DNA from: JAAYDI01 sp052034005 | GTDB lineage: Bacteria; Planctomycetota; Planctomycetia; Pirellulales; Pirellulaceae | Length of the DNA: 64,000 bases | Assembly: GCA_052034005.1 (NCBI GenBank) | Contig: JBPOJB010000005.1 | Location: forward strand, 19,946-83,945 | Direction of reading: 5' to 3' | Part shown: positions 42,234-50,336 of the stretch, in pieces | Position numbering within the stretch: position 1 is the first letter of the stretch | Layout of the letters: every line of letters begins with the position of its first letter | Program-made: the position numbers and the translations under genes | The notes under the pieces: generated by a model | Database searches by the model: none | Told to the model about the DNA's origin: nothing | Seen by the model: the letters and a program-made list of their open reading frames with translations, nothing else

Positions 42234-43339
42234 GAGTTCTCCCTCGTTCTCCACAAGGCCGTCCATTCCGCCAGGCAGAGGCGGTAACCTTCTTCTCCCG
42301 GTGTCAATTGGCAGACCTTCGTCAACACCCCGCCGGCGCCCTCCCGGCGCACGAGCGCCTGTAGTTGCCGGCTGTCCGCATCACGCGGATCATCGTAACA
42401 CAAGGCGGCCGCGACGGTCCGGCACACCGGCTGCAACGGCAGCCGGTGCGCTTCGAGTCTCCGCAGCAGACCGATCAGCCGCTCCTGGGGCCCCAGTTTG
42501 CGCAGCGGCTGGCGCGCGACGCGATCCACGCGATCGGCGAGGTGCTCGTTGGCGAACCGGTACCGCAACAGGCACTCCAGGTGCTCGGTAAGATCGCGCC
42601 GGTCCCAATTGTACTCGCTTGCCAGCATCGTCGCTGCGCCGGCGAGCAGCGCCTCGAGCCGCGCTCGGATGACCGGCTCGGCCAGCGCCGCGCAGAGCGT
42701 TTCGTGCCCGGCCAGGAAGCCTTCATAGGCCAGCAGCGCGTGGCCCGCGTTGTTCGTGTAGAGCTTGCGCGCGTAATACGGACCCAAATCGCTGCACACC
42801 TGCAGACCGGGCAGGCCGACGTCCGCCTGCACCCAGGCCGATTCACGGCTCTCGCCGACCAGGTCCAAATCCGCCCCTTCACGCTGCACCATCCGTTCCA
42901 CGGAACAGGCAATGCACCGGACCGCCGCCTCGGGCGTCCCGCCCAGCCGCAGGGCCTCGGCCAACACCAGGTCCGCCCGCGGCCAGTTCTCGCACACCAG
43001 CACCGGCAACGGCTCGCGCCGCCCCGCCACCGCCGCACTCAACGACCCCGCCACCGCCGCCAGATTGGCGCCCCCCACCGCGGTCGCCGCCAGGCGACAG
43101 CCTGCGATCGCGGCGGCAAGCTGACGACCATCGGTCGGCGAGAGCACTTGGTAGCCGGTCACGCATGTCGTCGACACCTCGCGGCCCACCAGCCGCACCC
43201 TGTACCGGCCCGCCGCCGCCAGCTGCCGGGCCAGCGCCCGCTGTGCCTCGACGAACGTGATCGGCCAGCCGGCGCGGGCGGCCAGTTCGCCCAGCAGTCC
43301 GCGTCCGATCGCACCCGCGCCAAATACCACAATGCTCAT
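42230..43339 (-). CDS. Mannitol-1-phosphate 5-dehydrogenase-like protein
   Basis: A 369-residue long-chain polyol dehydrogenase. ATG 43339 overlaps the stop of the upstream gene by four bases. The NAD loop is FGAGAIGRGLLGELAARAG, as in MtlD. The catalytic region is DLGPYYARKLYTNNAGHALLAY, with the Lys-x(3)-Asn-x2-His pattern. The C-terminal helical domain is normal length. MtlD oxidises mannitol-1-phosphate to fructose-6-phosphate. The neighbouring F6P-aldolase-like gene makes a phosphorylated ketose product plausible. No PTS component is seen, so the phosphorylated polyol would have to come from a kinase elsewhere. Confidence 0.85.
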   Translation of the reverse strand: MSIVVFGAGAIGRGLLGELAARAGWPITFVEAQRALARQLAAAGRYRVRLVGREVSTTCVTGYQVLSPTDGRQLAAAIAGCRLAATAVGGANLAAVAGSLSAAVAGRREPLPVLVCENWPRADLVLAEALRLGGTPEAAVRCIACSVERMVQREGADLDLVGESRESAWVQADVGLPGLQVCSDLGPYYARKLYTNNAGHALLAYEGFLAGHETLCAALAEPVIRARLEALLAGAATMLASEYNWDRRDLTEHLECLLRYRFANEHLADRVDRVARQPLRKLGPQERLIGLLRRLEAHRLPLQPVCRTVAAALCYDDPRDADSRQLQALVRREGAGGVLTKVCQLTPGEEGYRLCLAEWTALWRTRENS

Positions 43340-44589
43340 CCGAGCTCCACGTGCGGATCGTCGCCGTAGACGATGCGCGCCATCTTCCCATCGTTGAGAA
43401 TCGACAACCGGGCCGCCTCCGTGACCAGCTCGTTGGTGCTGCTGTTGGCCGGCGTGGCGATGATGGCCTTGTCGTCCACTTCCTTGATCATCCTGCGCCG
43501 CTGGGCGAGCGACTCGCCGGGCGGGAGATCGGCCACCGCCTGCTCGATGCGGTGGATCGTGTTGAGCGTGGCGGCCACCGAATCGAACCCGTAGCCGACC
43601 GGCTTGTAGCCCGGCCCTTCCCACGGGACCAGGCGATAGAAGTCGGGGTTGATGTAATTGAAGGTGCTGCCTGCACAGCCGATCCCCGCCAGGTAACTGT
43701 GCTCCACGCCGCGGAACTGGTCGTCGTGGGCGATCAAGCCGGTCTTGCCCGCCCCTTCACAGAACATCGTCAGGCACTGCTCATTGCTCCCGGCCGCGTC
43801 GTCCGGGTAGCCCAGCCCGTCCGTCACGGACAGGATCGCGCCGTTCTCGTAGATGACGCGGCCGTTGGCCCACATGAACCCCTCCGCGCCGTTGGGGAAC
43901 TTGCCCTTCACGCCGGAGACCGAGACGCGCAGCGGCTTCAACCGGGTGATGAACTGGACGAGATCCACGTAGTGGCAGCCGACATAGACGAACGGATCGG
44001 TCTGATCGCAGGTGAACCAGTTCTGGAAGTTCGATGCGCGGTAGTAGTACGGCTCGATCATCTTCGCTTCGCCGATGACGAACTCGCCGAAATCGCCCTG
44101 TTCATAGTGGCGGCGCGCCACCAGCGCCCGGCGATCGAATCGCTTGTGGTACTCGACGCCCACGAACAGGCCCTTCTCGTAAGCCAGCTTCTCGATCTCG
44201 ACGGCTTGCGCGTACTGCAGGACGAGCGGCTTGACGCACAGGACATGCTGGTTGTTCCGGAGCGACTCCATGACGACGTCGTAGTGGAGCTGGTCGGGCA
44301 TCGCGACGACCACCGCCTGCCGCGCGGGCATCGCGGCCAGGACCTCCCGGTACAGATGCGGGAATTTTCTCTGCGGATCTTCCGTCTCAGGCGGGTGGGC
44401 CGTGAAGTCCTGGCCGGGGAAAGCCGCGCGGAAGCCCTCTTTCAGCGCCTTGAGGGGCGGGCTATCCAGCGCACAGACGGCGATCTGCCCGATCACTCCC
44501 ACGCGCTGCAGATGATAGATAGACGGCAGGAGCAGATCGAATGTGATCATCCCGCCTCCGACAATGGTCGCGTCAATCGGCCCGGACAT
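43336..44589 (-). CDS. Gfo/Idh/MocA family oxidoreductase (cytoplasmic)
   Basis: A 417-residue oxidoreductase without Tat or Sec signal, in contrast to the one at 10707. The Rossmann start IVGGGMITFDLLLP is unusual: the usual GxGxxG reads GGGMIT. The family motif is MPDQLHYDVV followed by VLCVKPLVL, where Lys of the usual Glu-Lys pair is kept but Glu is Val. VGVEYHKRFD and GCHYVDLVQF are typical of the C-terminal domain. It is the first gene of the four-gene polyol operon, with a four-base overlap to the next. It probably oxidises a sugar or inositol-like compound. Confidence 0.85.
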   Translation of the reverse strand: MSGPIDATIVGGGMITFDLLLPSIYHLQRVGVIGQIAVCALDSPPLKALKEGFRAAFPGQDFTAHPPETEDPQRKFPHLYREVLAAMPARQAVVVAMPDQLHYDVVMESLRNNQHVLCVKPLVLQYAQAVEIEKLAYEKGLFVGVEYHKRFDRRALVARRHYEQGDFGEFVIGEAKMIEPYYYRASNFQNWFTCDQTDPFVYVGCHYVDLVQFITRLKPLRVSVSGVKGKFPNGAEGFMWANGRVIYENGAILSVTDGLGYPDDAAGSNEQCLTMFCEGAGKTGLIAHDDQFRGVEHSYLAGIGCAGSTFNYINPDFYRLVPWEGPGYKPVGYGFDSVAATLNTIHRIEQAVADLPPGESLAQRRRMIKEVDDKAIIATPANSSTNELVTEAARLSILNDGKMARIVYGDDPHVELG

Positions 44590-44815
44590 CGCGCTGGTCC
44601 TATTCCACCCTGCGGGCAGGGCATCCGGCGGGGACGGTCGCTCCGCGGCTCATACCGCAGCTCGCCGTGGAATGTACCGGCGCGCGTGGAGGTCGTCAAG
44701 AAACCGCCCAGGGGTGGACGGCGGCCACGTGACGTGGTCCACTTGACGCCTGGGGGCCTGAACGGGCACTGGGATACGCACTTCGGGATACGCACTTCAT
44801 CGAAAGGGCGAGAAC

Positions 44816-45958
44816 ATGTATCGCAGGAGAATGACCTTACTGGGCATCGCCGTGCTCTGTGCCGCTGCGACGCCGCTGGGCGCGCAGACGGCCGACCGGT
44901 CATGGAGCGAGCAGTGGAAGGCGGACAACAAGCAGTGGATCGCGTGTCATCTGATCGGGATCCAGCCGGGCAAGCTCGATACGGTCAAGCGGCTCGTGGC
45001 GGACGGGCTGGCCCCGCTGGGGTTCAACGTGCTCGTCCTGGAGGTCGGCTACGACTTCCAGTTCCAATCGCATCCGGAGTTGGAGACTCGCGGCCTCAGC
45101 CGCGCGCAAGCCAGGGAACTCGCCGCGGCCTGCCGCGCGCACGGCATCCGGCTGATCCCGCTGATGAACTGCCTCGGCCACCAGTCCTGGGGCGCACGGC
45201 CCGGGGCGCTGCTGGCCAAGTATCCGCAATTCGACGAGACGCCCGGGATCCCGTACGACGACAAGGACATCTACTGCCGCGAATGGTGCCCGTCGCACCC
45301 GGACGTGAACAAGATCGTCTTCGAGCTGATTGACGAATTGATCGACGCGTTCGAGGCCGACGCGTTCCACGTCGGCATGGACGAGGTCTTCCTGATCGGC
45401 GACAAGCACTGCCCGCGGTGCCAAGGCCGGGACGTGGCCGACCTGTTTGCCAAGGTCGTGATCGAATTGCACGATCACCTGGTCAAGGAGAAAGGCGTGG
45501 AGATGCTGATGTGGAGCGATCGGCTGCTGGATTCCAAGGCGACCGGGTACGGGCGGTGGGAGGCCAGCGATACGGGTTCGCACCGGGCGATCGAGCGCCT
45601 GCCGAAAGACATCATCCTGTGCGACTGGCACTACGAGCTGCCCGCTGTCTACCAGCAGATGGGCCAGGAGCAGCCGTTCCCGTCCGTGCAGTTCTTCCAG
45701 GACCACGGCTTCCGCGTGCTGCCTGCGCCCTGGCGGAACCCCGAGGCCGCGGTGGCGTTCCTGCGCGTCGCCAAGCAGGGCGCGACCGACCGGATGCTGG
45801 GCGTCCTGTTCACCGGCTGGAGCGTCGACCCGGGCGGGCTGTTGGCGGCCCTCACCAGCGAGCCGAAACCGTTCCAACTCGGCCCGAAACCCGGCCGCGA
45901 GGAAACAACGCTGGGGGTGGCTGCCACGATCCGGGCCGGGCTGGCGGAACTCCGCTGA
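44816..45958 (+). CDS. Secreted GH20-like beta-N-acetylhexosaminidase
   Basis: A 380-residue exported protein with a signal peptide ending near GAQ. The TIM barrel has the GH20 Asp-Glu pair in FHVGMDEVF (near residue 187), where Glu is the acid and Asp helps the acetamido group. RLIPLMNCLGHQSW is the typical strand-3 region. The C-terminal part has VQFFQDHGFRVLPAPW. It lacks the N-terminal GH20b domain and is shorter than classical members, so it belongs to a minimal GH20-like subgroup. AAGGGCGAG precedes ATG 44816. It diverges from the polyol operon across a 226-base gap. Confidence 0.82.
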   Translation: MYRRRMTLLGIAVLCAAATPLGAQTADRSWSEQWKADNKQWIACHLIGIQPGKLDTVKRLVADGLAPLGFNVLVLEVGYDFQFQSHPELETRGLSRAQARELAAACRAHGIRLIPLMNCLGHQSWGARPGALLAKYPQFDETPGIPYDDKDIYCREWCPSHPDVNKIVFELIDELIDAFEADAFHVGMDEVFLIGDKHCPRCQGRDVADLFAKVVIELHDHLVKEKGVEMLMWSDRLLDSKATGYGRWEASDTGSHRAIERLPKDIILCDWHYELPAVYQQMGQEQPFPSVQFFQDHGFRVLPAPWRNPEAAVAFLRVAKQGATDRMLGVLFTGWSVDPGGLLAALTSEPKPFQLGPKPGREETTLGVAATIRAGLAELR

Positions 45959-45992
45959 GCTGCCTGACCTGCGGCGCCAGAGCGCCTGCGGC

Positions 45993-47054
45993 TCAACTCC
46001 CGCCGGTGGCTTCTGCGGCGCCCTCCGCCGGGGTCTCGCCCCCCAGCAGCTTGGCCGGAACGTCCAGCGGCTGGCCGGTCGGGGTGCGCCCCACGTCGTA
46101 GACGCCGAACAGCCGTAGTGTCAACAGCATGTCATCCGGGTCGATCAGATCGCCGGCCACGTCGTGGAAGCGGTTTCCGAGGTGCGCAAGGAACAGTTCC
46201 ACTTCCGCCTGCAACTGGCCGTCCACATGGCTCGTGCCGCGGATGAACGCGCCCTCCGTATCGATCGCCTCGAGCACCGTCGAGTACGTGAGCTGATCGC
46301 CCGCCAGCGCCAGGCGGTGAAAGACCGCCCGATTGATCTTGGCCAGGACTACACGTTCCCGGAATCCGCGCTGGTCATTGGCCAGCAGGCCGCCGGTCCA
46401 GGCCATCCCTTCCACGATGAGCGAGTTGGGCAGGACCGGGAAGCCCGGCAGGTAGTTGCTCAGGGACTCCTCGGTCAGGCTCACGTTCTTGATGGCCCGG
46501 GATCGCTCGCCCCGCACGAACTCGACCATCCGGTCGAGCAGGAGCCAACGCATCGACAGCCCGGTGAAGTGGGGATCTTCAGGTGTCCCGGACTCGACCC
46601 GCGCGAACTGCTGCCGCACGTTCCTGATCATATAGTCCTGGAGGACCGCTCGCTGGGGATACCGCTCCCCGATCTGGAACGCTTCCAGCACGAGCCGGGC
46701 GCTCGCCACCGGCTTGCCGTCGACCGTGCCTTGGGTCATCAGGGTCGTGTGGGCGCCCTCCTGTTTCTTGATCTCGGCCGTGACGACCAGGTCCTGACCC
46801 GGCTTGACGAATCCGCTGAATTTGACGTTGCGGGCTTCCTTGAGCGTGACGATGCTGTGGGCGAAGTCCTCCGTTTTCCGGACCAGCCACTGGGAGGCCT
46901 GGTACATGGTCTCCAGCATCAGCACGCCGGGCATGATGGGGAATTTCGGGAAATGGTCGTCGAGGTATCGCTCGGTGGCCAGCAAGCGCTTGACTGCCTC
47001 GATACGTTGTCCGGGGATCAGTTGGTCAATTCGGTCGATGAATCGGAATCGCAT
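45993..47054 (-). CDS. Double hot-dog 3-hydroxyacyl-ACP dehydratase-like protein (FabZ/FabA type)
   Basis: A 353-residue protein of two hot-dog domains. ATG 47054 starts at the family opening MRFRFIDRID; the longer frame upstream is non-family sequence. The first half has HFPKFPIMPGVLMLE, the FabZ active-site helix entrance (the His-Phe-Pro...Pro-Gly pattern). The second half (about 170-330) repeats it as LPGFPVLPNSLIVEGMAW. There His is replaced by Leu, so this half may be structural or have changed function. The C-terminus is a Gly/Ala tail. It is divergent from the FabG-like gene, consistent with a lipid or polyketide role. Confidence 0.84.
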   Translation of the reverse strand: MRFRFIDRIDQLIPGQRIEAVKRLLATERYLDDHFPKFPIMPGVLMLETMYQASQWLVRKTEDFAHSIVTLKEARNVKFSGFVKPGQDLVVTAEIKKQEGAHTTLMTQGTVDGKPVASARLVLEAFQIGERYPQRAVLQDYMIRNVRQQFARVESGTPEDPHFTGLSMRWLLLDRMVEFVRGERSRAIKNVSLTEESLSNYLPGFPVLPNSLIVEGMAWTGGLLANDQRGFRERVVLAKINRAVFHRLALAGDQLTYSTVLEAIDTEGAFIRGTSHVDGQLQAEVELFLAHLGNRFHDVAGDLIDPDDMLLTLRLFGVYDVGRTPTGQPLDVPAKLLGGETPAEGAAEATGGS

Positions 47055-47282
47055 GTCACAAGGTCTCGATGGGGTAGCCGGCCTGCCCCGGGAACGACAA
47101 ATCGCAAACGCGCATCGTGCGGGTCTATTGTTTCCCGGCGGGCCATCCGATGCAAGCCGCGTTCCGGCGCCCGGCGTTGCTTGCCGCGTGGTTGACCGGA
47201 GATTGACAGCCCCTCGGTGAGCCGTTACAGTACGCGCGCGACGTTCAGAGGTCTCCATCCGCTGGTTTTCGAGAAGGATACG

Positions 47283-48065
47283 ATGAGTACAGAAACTCCC
47301 AGACCCACGGCGATCTTCCCCGATTTAGCGGGCAAGACGGTCCTTGTCACGGGCGCCAGCCGCGGCATCGGCCGGGCTATCGCTGAGGAGTTCGCGCTGC
47401 AGAAGAGCCACCTGATGCTGGTCGATGTCAACGAGGCGGTCCAGACGACGGCGGACGAGATCGCGCAGGCCTATGCGACGAAAGCCGACTGCCGCGTGGC
47501 CAGCGTGACCGACGCGGCCCGCGTCAAGGAGATCGTCGAAGAGACGGTGGAGACGGCCGAGAACGGTTTCTACGTGCTGGTGAACAACGCCGGCATCACG
47601 CGCGACGGCCTGGCCATGCGGATGTCGGAGGAGGATTGGAACGCCGTCATCGCCACCAACTTGACGGGCGCGCACAACTTCTGTCGCGTCGCGGTCCGGC
47701 ACCTGCGGAAGGTCGGAGGCGCCGTGGTCAATATCAGCTCCATCAGCGGTGTCGTGGGGAACGTGGGCCAGACGAACTACTGTGCCGCGAAAGGCGGGCT
47801 CATCGCGTATACCAAGGGGCTGGCCGCCGAATCGCCCGGCCTGCGCTGCACCGCGATCTGCCCCGGCTTCATCCGGACCGACATGACCGCCCGCCTGCCG
47901 TCCGATGTGTCCAAGTATGTCGTCGCCCGAACCAAAGTGAAGCGGGTGGGTGAGGCCTGGGAGATTGCGCAGGCAGTCGTGCGCAGCGCGTCGGTGTACG
48001 GGAACACCTACTCGCCATGCTCCATCGTCCTGGTCGCCGGAGGCATGGAACTCGGCGGAGGCTAG
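47283..48065 (+). CDS. fabG: 3-oxoacyl-ACP reductase-like SDR (FabG type)
   Basis: A 260-residue short-chain dehydrogenase. ATG 47283 has AAGGA 7 bases upstream. Motifs are TGASRGIG (NADP binding), NNAGITRDGLAMRM, the catalytic Ser in INISSISG and YCAAKGG with Tyr and Lys, and PGFIRTDMTA, all in FabG order. The SDR core ends with the usual GGMELGGG tail. Divergent from the double hot-dog dehydratase and 3 bases before an unknown 183-residue protein. A dedicated ketoreductase/dehydratase set for an unusual fatty acyl chain is inferred, while the housekeeping fab cluster is not in the window. Confidence 0.88.
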   Translation: MSTETPRPTAIFPDLAGKTVLVTGASRGIGRAIAEEFALQKSHLMLVDVNEAVQTTADEIAQAYATKADCRVASVTDAARVKEIVEETVETAENGFYVLVNNAGITRDGLAMRMSEEDWNAVIATNLTGAHNFCRVAVRHLRKVGGAVVNISSISGVVGNVGQTNYCAAKGGLIAYTKGLAAESPGLRCTAICPGFIRTDMTARLPSDVSKYVVARTKVKRVGEAWEIAQAVVRSASVYGNTYSPCSIVLVAGGMELGGG

Positions 48066-48068
48066 GCC

Positions 48069-48620
48069 ATGATCTCCGCCGAGGCCAGGCAGATGCTGCT
48101 GCGCGACTTCATGCTGTGCGTGGAGAACGGTCGCATTCCACCGCTCCGTTCGTATTTCTCCGACTACCTGGTGAGCGGCGCTGCAGCGGAGCCCGGCGAC
48201 TATCGGCTCGTGCCGCTCACCCCGCCCGTACTCCGGTTCGCCAACACGTCCTCCGACTGTGCCACCGACTGCATGTTGGAGCTGCAGTCGAAGTATCAGC
48301 ACGTGATGCCGGACGACTTCGGGGGCCATCTCGAGAAAGGGAGCCGCGACATCGGCGTCATCGGGTTCAACCTCCTCGACGGGCCGGTGCTGGACATCCT
48401 GGAGATCCAGCAGGCGACCTGTTATGTCGAGTGGGCGGAGGCCAGGCTCGAGGTGCTCGATTGGCAGCAGCTCCTGGTCCAGGCGGTCGTCGATTTCGGA
48501 CGCTCCTGCCAGGCGACGCAGATCCGGCTGGTGAAAGAACAGGACCGCTGCGCCCGGGCGCGCGGGTTCGCTTTCGATAAGACGCTAGACCGCTTCGTGC
48601 TGGACCTGGCGGCGCCGTGA
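48069..48620 (+). CDS. Unknown cytoplasmic protein following the FabG-like gene
   Basis: A 183-residue protein I do not recognise. It starts 3 bases after the FabG-like stop, with GGCGGAGGC as ribosome site, so it is certainly cotranscribed. There is no signal peptide or membrane segment. Visible stretches are CATDCMLELQSKYQHVMPDDF with two Cys, and VVDFGRSCQATQIRLVKEQD near the C-terminus, resembling the central helix and strand of a small alpha/beta fold. The chain is well conserved in codon use with its neighbour. A lipid-related partner of the reductase and double hot-dog protein is a guess from location only. Confidence 0.6.
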   Translation: MISAEARQMLLRDFMLCVENGRIPPLRSYFSDYLVSGAAAEPGDYRLVPLTPPVLRFANTSSDCATDCMLELQSKYQHVMPDDFGGHLEKGSRDIGVIGFNLLDGPVLDILEIQQATCYVEWAEARLEVLDWQQLLVQAVVDFGRSCQATQIRLVKEQDRCARARGFAFDKTLDRFVLDLAAP

Positions 48621-48671
48621 CCCGTTCGGCAGCGCCGGGTCGTGCAACTCCGTTGCAAGGGAGGACAAGCC

Positions 48672-49607
48672 ATGTGTGCTCGGCATTGTGCCCGCCGGGA
48701 ATTCCTGATCAGCCTGGGATGGGGCGCCGCGGCGCTCTGGTGCAGCCGTACACTCCGCGCCGCCGGCGCGCCTTGGGCTGACGGGCCGCACGTCGCAATC
48801 AACCAATGGGCCGTCCAAGCGATGCGCAGCCGCGACGGCCGCCACGCGGCGATCTCGCAAGCTGAAGAGCTTGCCGAATTGGCGGCGTGCGGGATCAACG
48901 GTCTGGAGCCCGGACTCCAGACGCCGGAACAGGTCGACGCGACCGCCGCCCAACTGGCCCGCTGCGGGCTGGAAATGCGGTCCATCTACACTGGGAGCGA
49001 CTTGTTGGACCCCGCGACCGTGGAGGGAGAGATCCAGCGCATCGTGGCCGTAGCCCGACGCGCCAAGGAAGCCGGAACGAAGATCATCGTCACCAACCCG
49101 AGCCCGCTGCCGGACCGACGCGGGAAGACCGACGCCCAACTCGAAGCCCAGGCCGCCGGCTTGAATCGGCTGGGGCGCGAACTGGCCGCGTTGGGCCTGA
49201 CCCTGGCGTACCACAATCACGATGTCGAGCTGGACCATGCGGCCCGGGAGTTCCACCACATGCTGCTGGCGACCGACCCGGATTGCTTGTCGCTGTGCCT
49301 TGACGCCCACTGGGTCTACCGGGGGGCGGGCCACTCGCAAACGGCGCTGTTCGACGTCGTGAAGCTGTACGGCCGGCGCGTCGTCGAATTGCACCTGCGC
49401 CAGTCGCAGGACCACGTCTGGAGCGAGACGTTTGGCGACGGGGATATCGATTACCGCGCATTGTGGAAGGCGCTGGCGGCGCACCAGGTCGAGCCCCTCT
49501 TGGTCTTGGAACAGGGCCCGGAGCAGGGAACACCGCAGACGCTCGAGGTCGCGGCGGCCCATCGCGCCAGCTGCCGCTACGCGAAGCAGGTCTTCGCCGG
49601 GTCATAG
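48672..49607 (+). CDS. Exported sugar phosphate isomerase/epimerase-like TIM barrel
   Basis: A 311-residue xylose-isomerase-like (AP-endonuclease-2 fold) barrel. GGGAGG is 8 bases before ATG 48672. The N-terminus has an RR motif (ARREFLISLGWGAAALW) suggestive of Tat export. Putative metal ligands are Glu in YHNHDVELD, Asp in LCLDAHWVY, His in VVELHLRQ and Glu in LVLEQGPEQG. The order fits IolE/hydroxypyruvate-isomerase relatives. Only folded, metal-loaded enzymes need the Tat route. The substrate is unknown. Confidence 0.83.
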   Translation: MCARHCARREFLISLGWGAAALWCSRTLRAAGAPWADGPHVAINQWAVQAMRSRDGRHAAISQAEELAELAACGINGLEPGLQTPEQVDATAAQLARCGLEMRSIYTGSDLLDPATVEGEIQRIVAVARRAKEAGTKIIVTNPSPLPDRRGKTDAQLEAQAAGLNRLGRELAALGLTLAYHNHDVELDHAAREFHHMLLATDPDCLSLCLDAHWVYRGAGHSQTALFDVVKLYGRRVVELHLRQSQDHVWSETFGDGDIDYRALWKALAAHQVEPLLVLEQGPEQGTPQTLEVAAAHRASCRYAKQVFAGS

Positions 49608-49786
49608 ACGACCTCCCGGTCTGCTGGAGATCGGGCCGCTCAAGCTTCGCGCCATCCCGCGCGACGCCACGCAAATGCTGGCCGTCGGCCTGAATCAGAT
49701 CACGCCTGCCCGAGATCCAGATTTCGTGCACCGCACGCTGCCGGGTGCCGGATCCATGCTCTCCGGAATGTACGCGCCGCAGTGGC

Positions 49787-50056
49787 TCAGAACCAGCCTT
49801 TCTTGTCCACCGCGTACGCCTGGTAGAAGTCGCTGTCCGTCTTGGTGAGGTAGATGATCCCCTCGATCAGGCCGATGATTCCCATCACGCTGCCGCCTAT
49901 GCCACAGGTCAGGAGCGTGACCAGCAGCATGATGACGCCCGGCGTGGTGAGACCCAGGATGAACTTGTGGATGCCCAAGGCTCCGAGCAGGATGCCGCAG
50001 ATCCCCGCGGCGATCTTCTTCCCGGCGAACTCGCTAACAGAGTCAGTCGACATCAT
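49787..50056 (-). CDS. TM2-domain membrane protein
   Basis: An 89-residue protein. AAAGGAG lies 7 bases before ATG 50056. Two hydrophobic segments (ICGILLGALGIHKFILG and IIGLIEGIIYLTK) with the Gly-rich GIHKF motif identify a TM2 domain, found in small bacterial inner-membrane proteins, often beside other genes without clear function. A TATAAT box lies about 85 bases upstream (near 50138 on the minus strand), with a poor -35. The gene is single and convergent with the epimerase gene before it. Confidence 0.85.
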   Translation of the reverse strand: MMSTDSVSEFAGKKIAAGICGILLGALGIHKFILGLTTPGVIMLLVTLLTCGIGGSVMGIIGLIEGIIYLTKTDSDFYQAYAVDKKGWF

Positions 50057-50336
50057 TACTGCACTCCTTTCCGCCTCTTTGAGCCTTACGTGTGAACACC
50101 GTACGAAGCCGATCCTCATGGACGGCGGCCATTATATACCCCGCGACAGAGCAGGGAAAACGCCCCGGTACGCGATTTCTGGCGGATTCGCCGCACGGCG
50201 GGGAAGTCATCTCCGAGGGCCTTGGTGGCTTGTCGATCCGCAGATGGTACAATGGGGCCCTGGTGAGCAGGGATGGGCTCGCAGTCCACCCACCAGTGAC
50301 ATGTGATGGGCAACCTGAATCCGGGAGTACCAGGCA

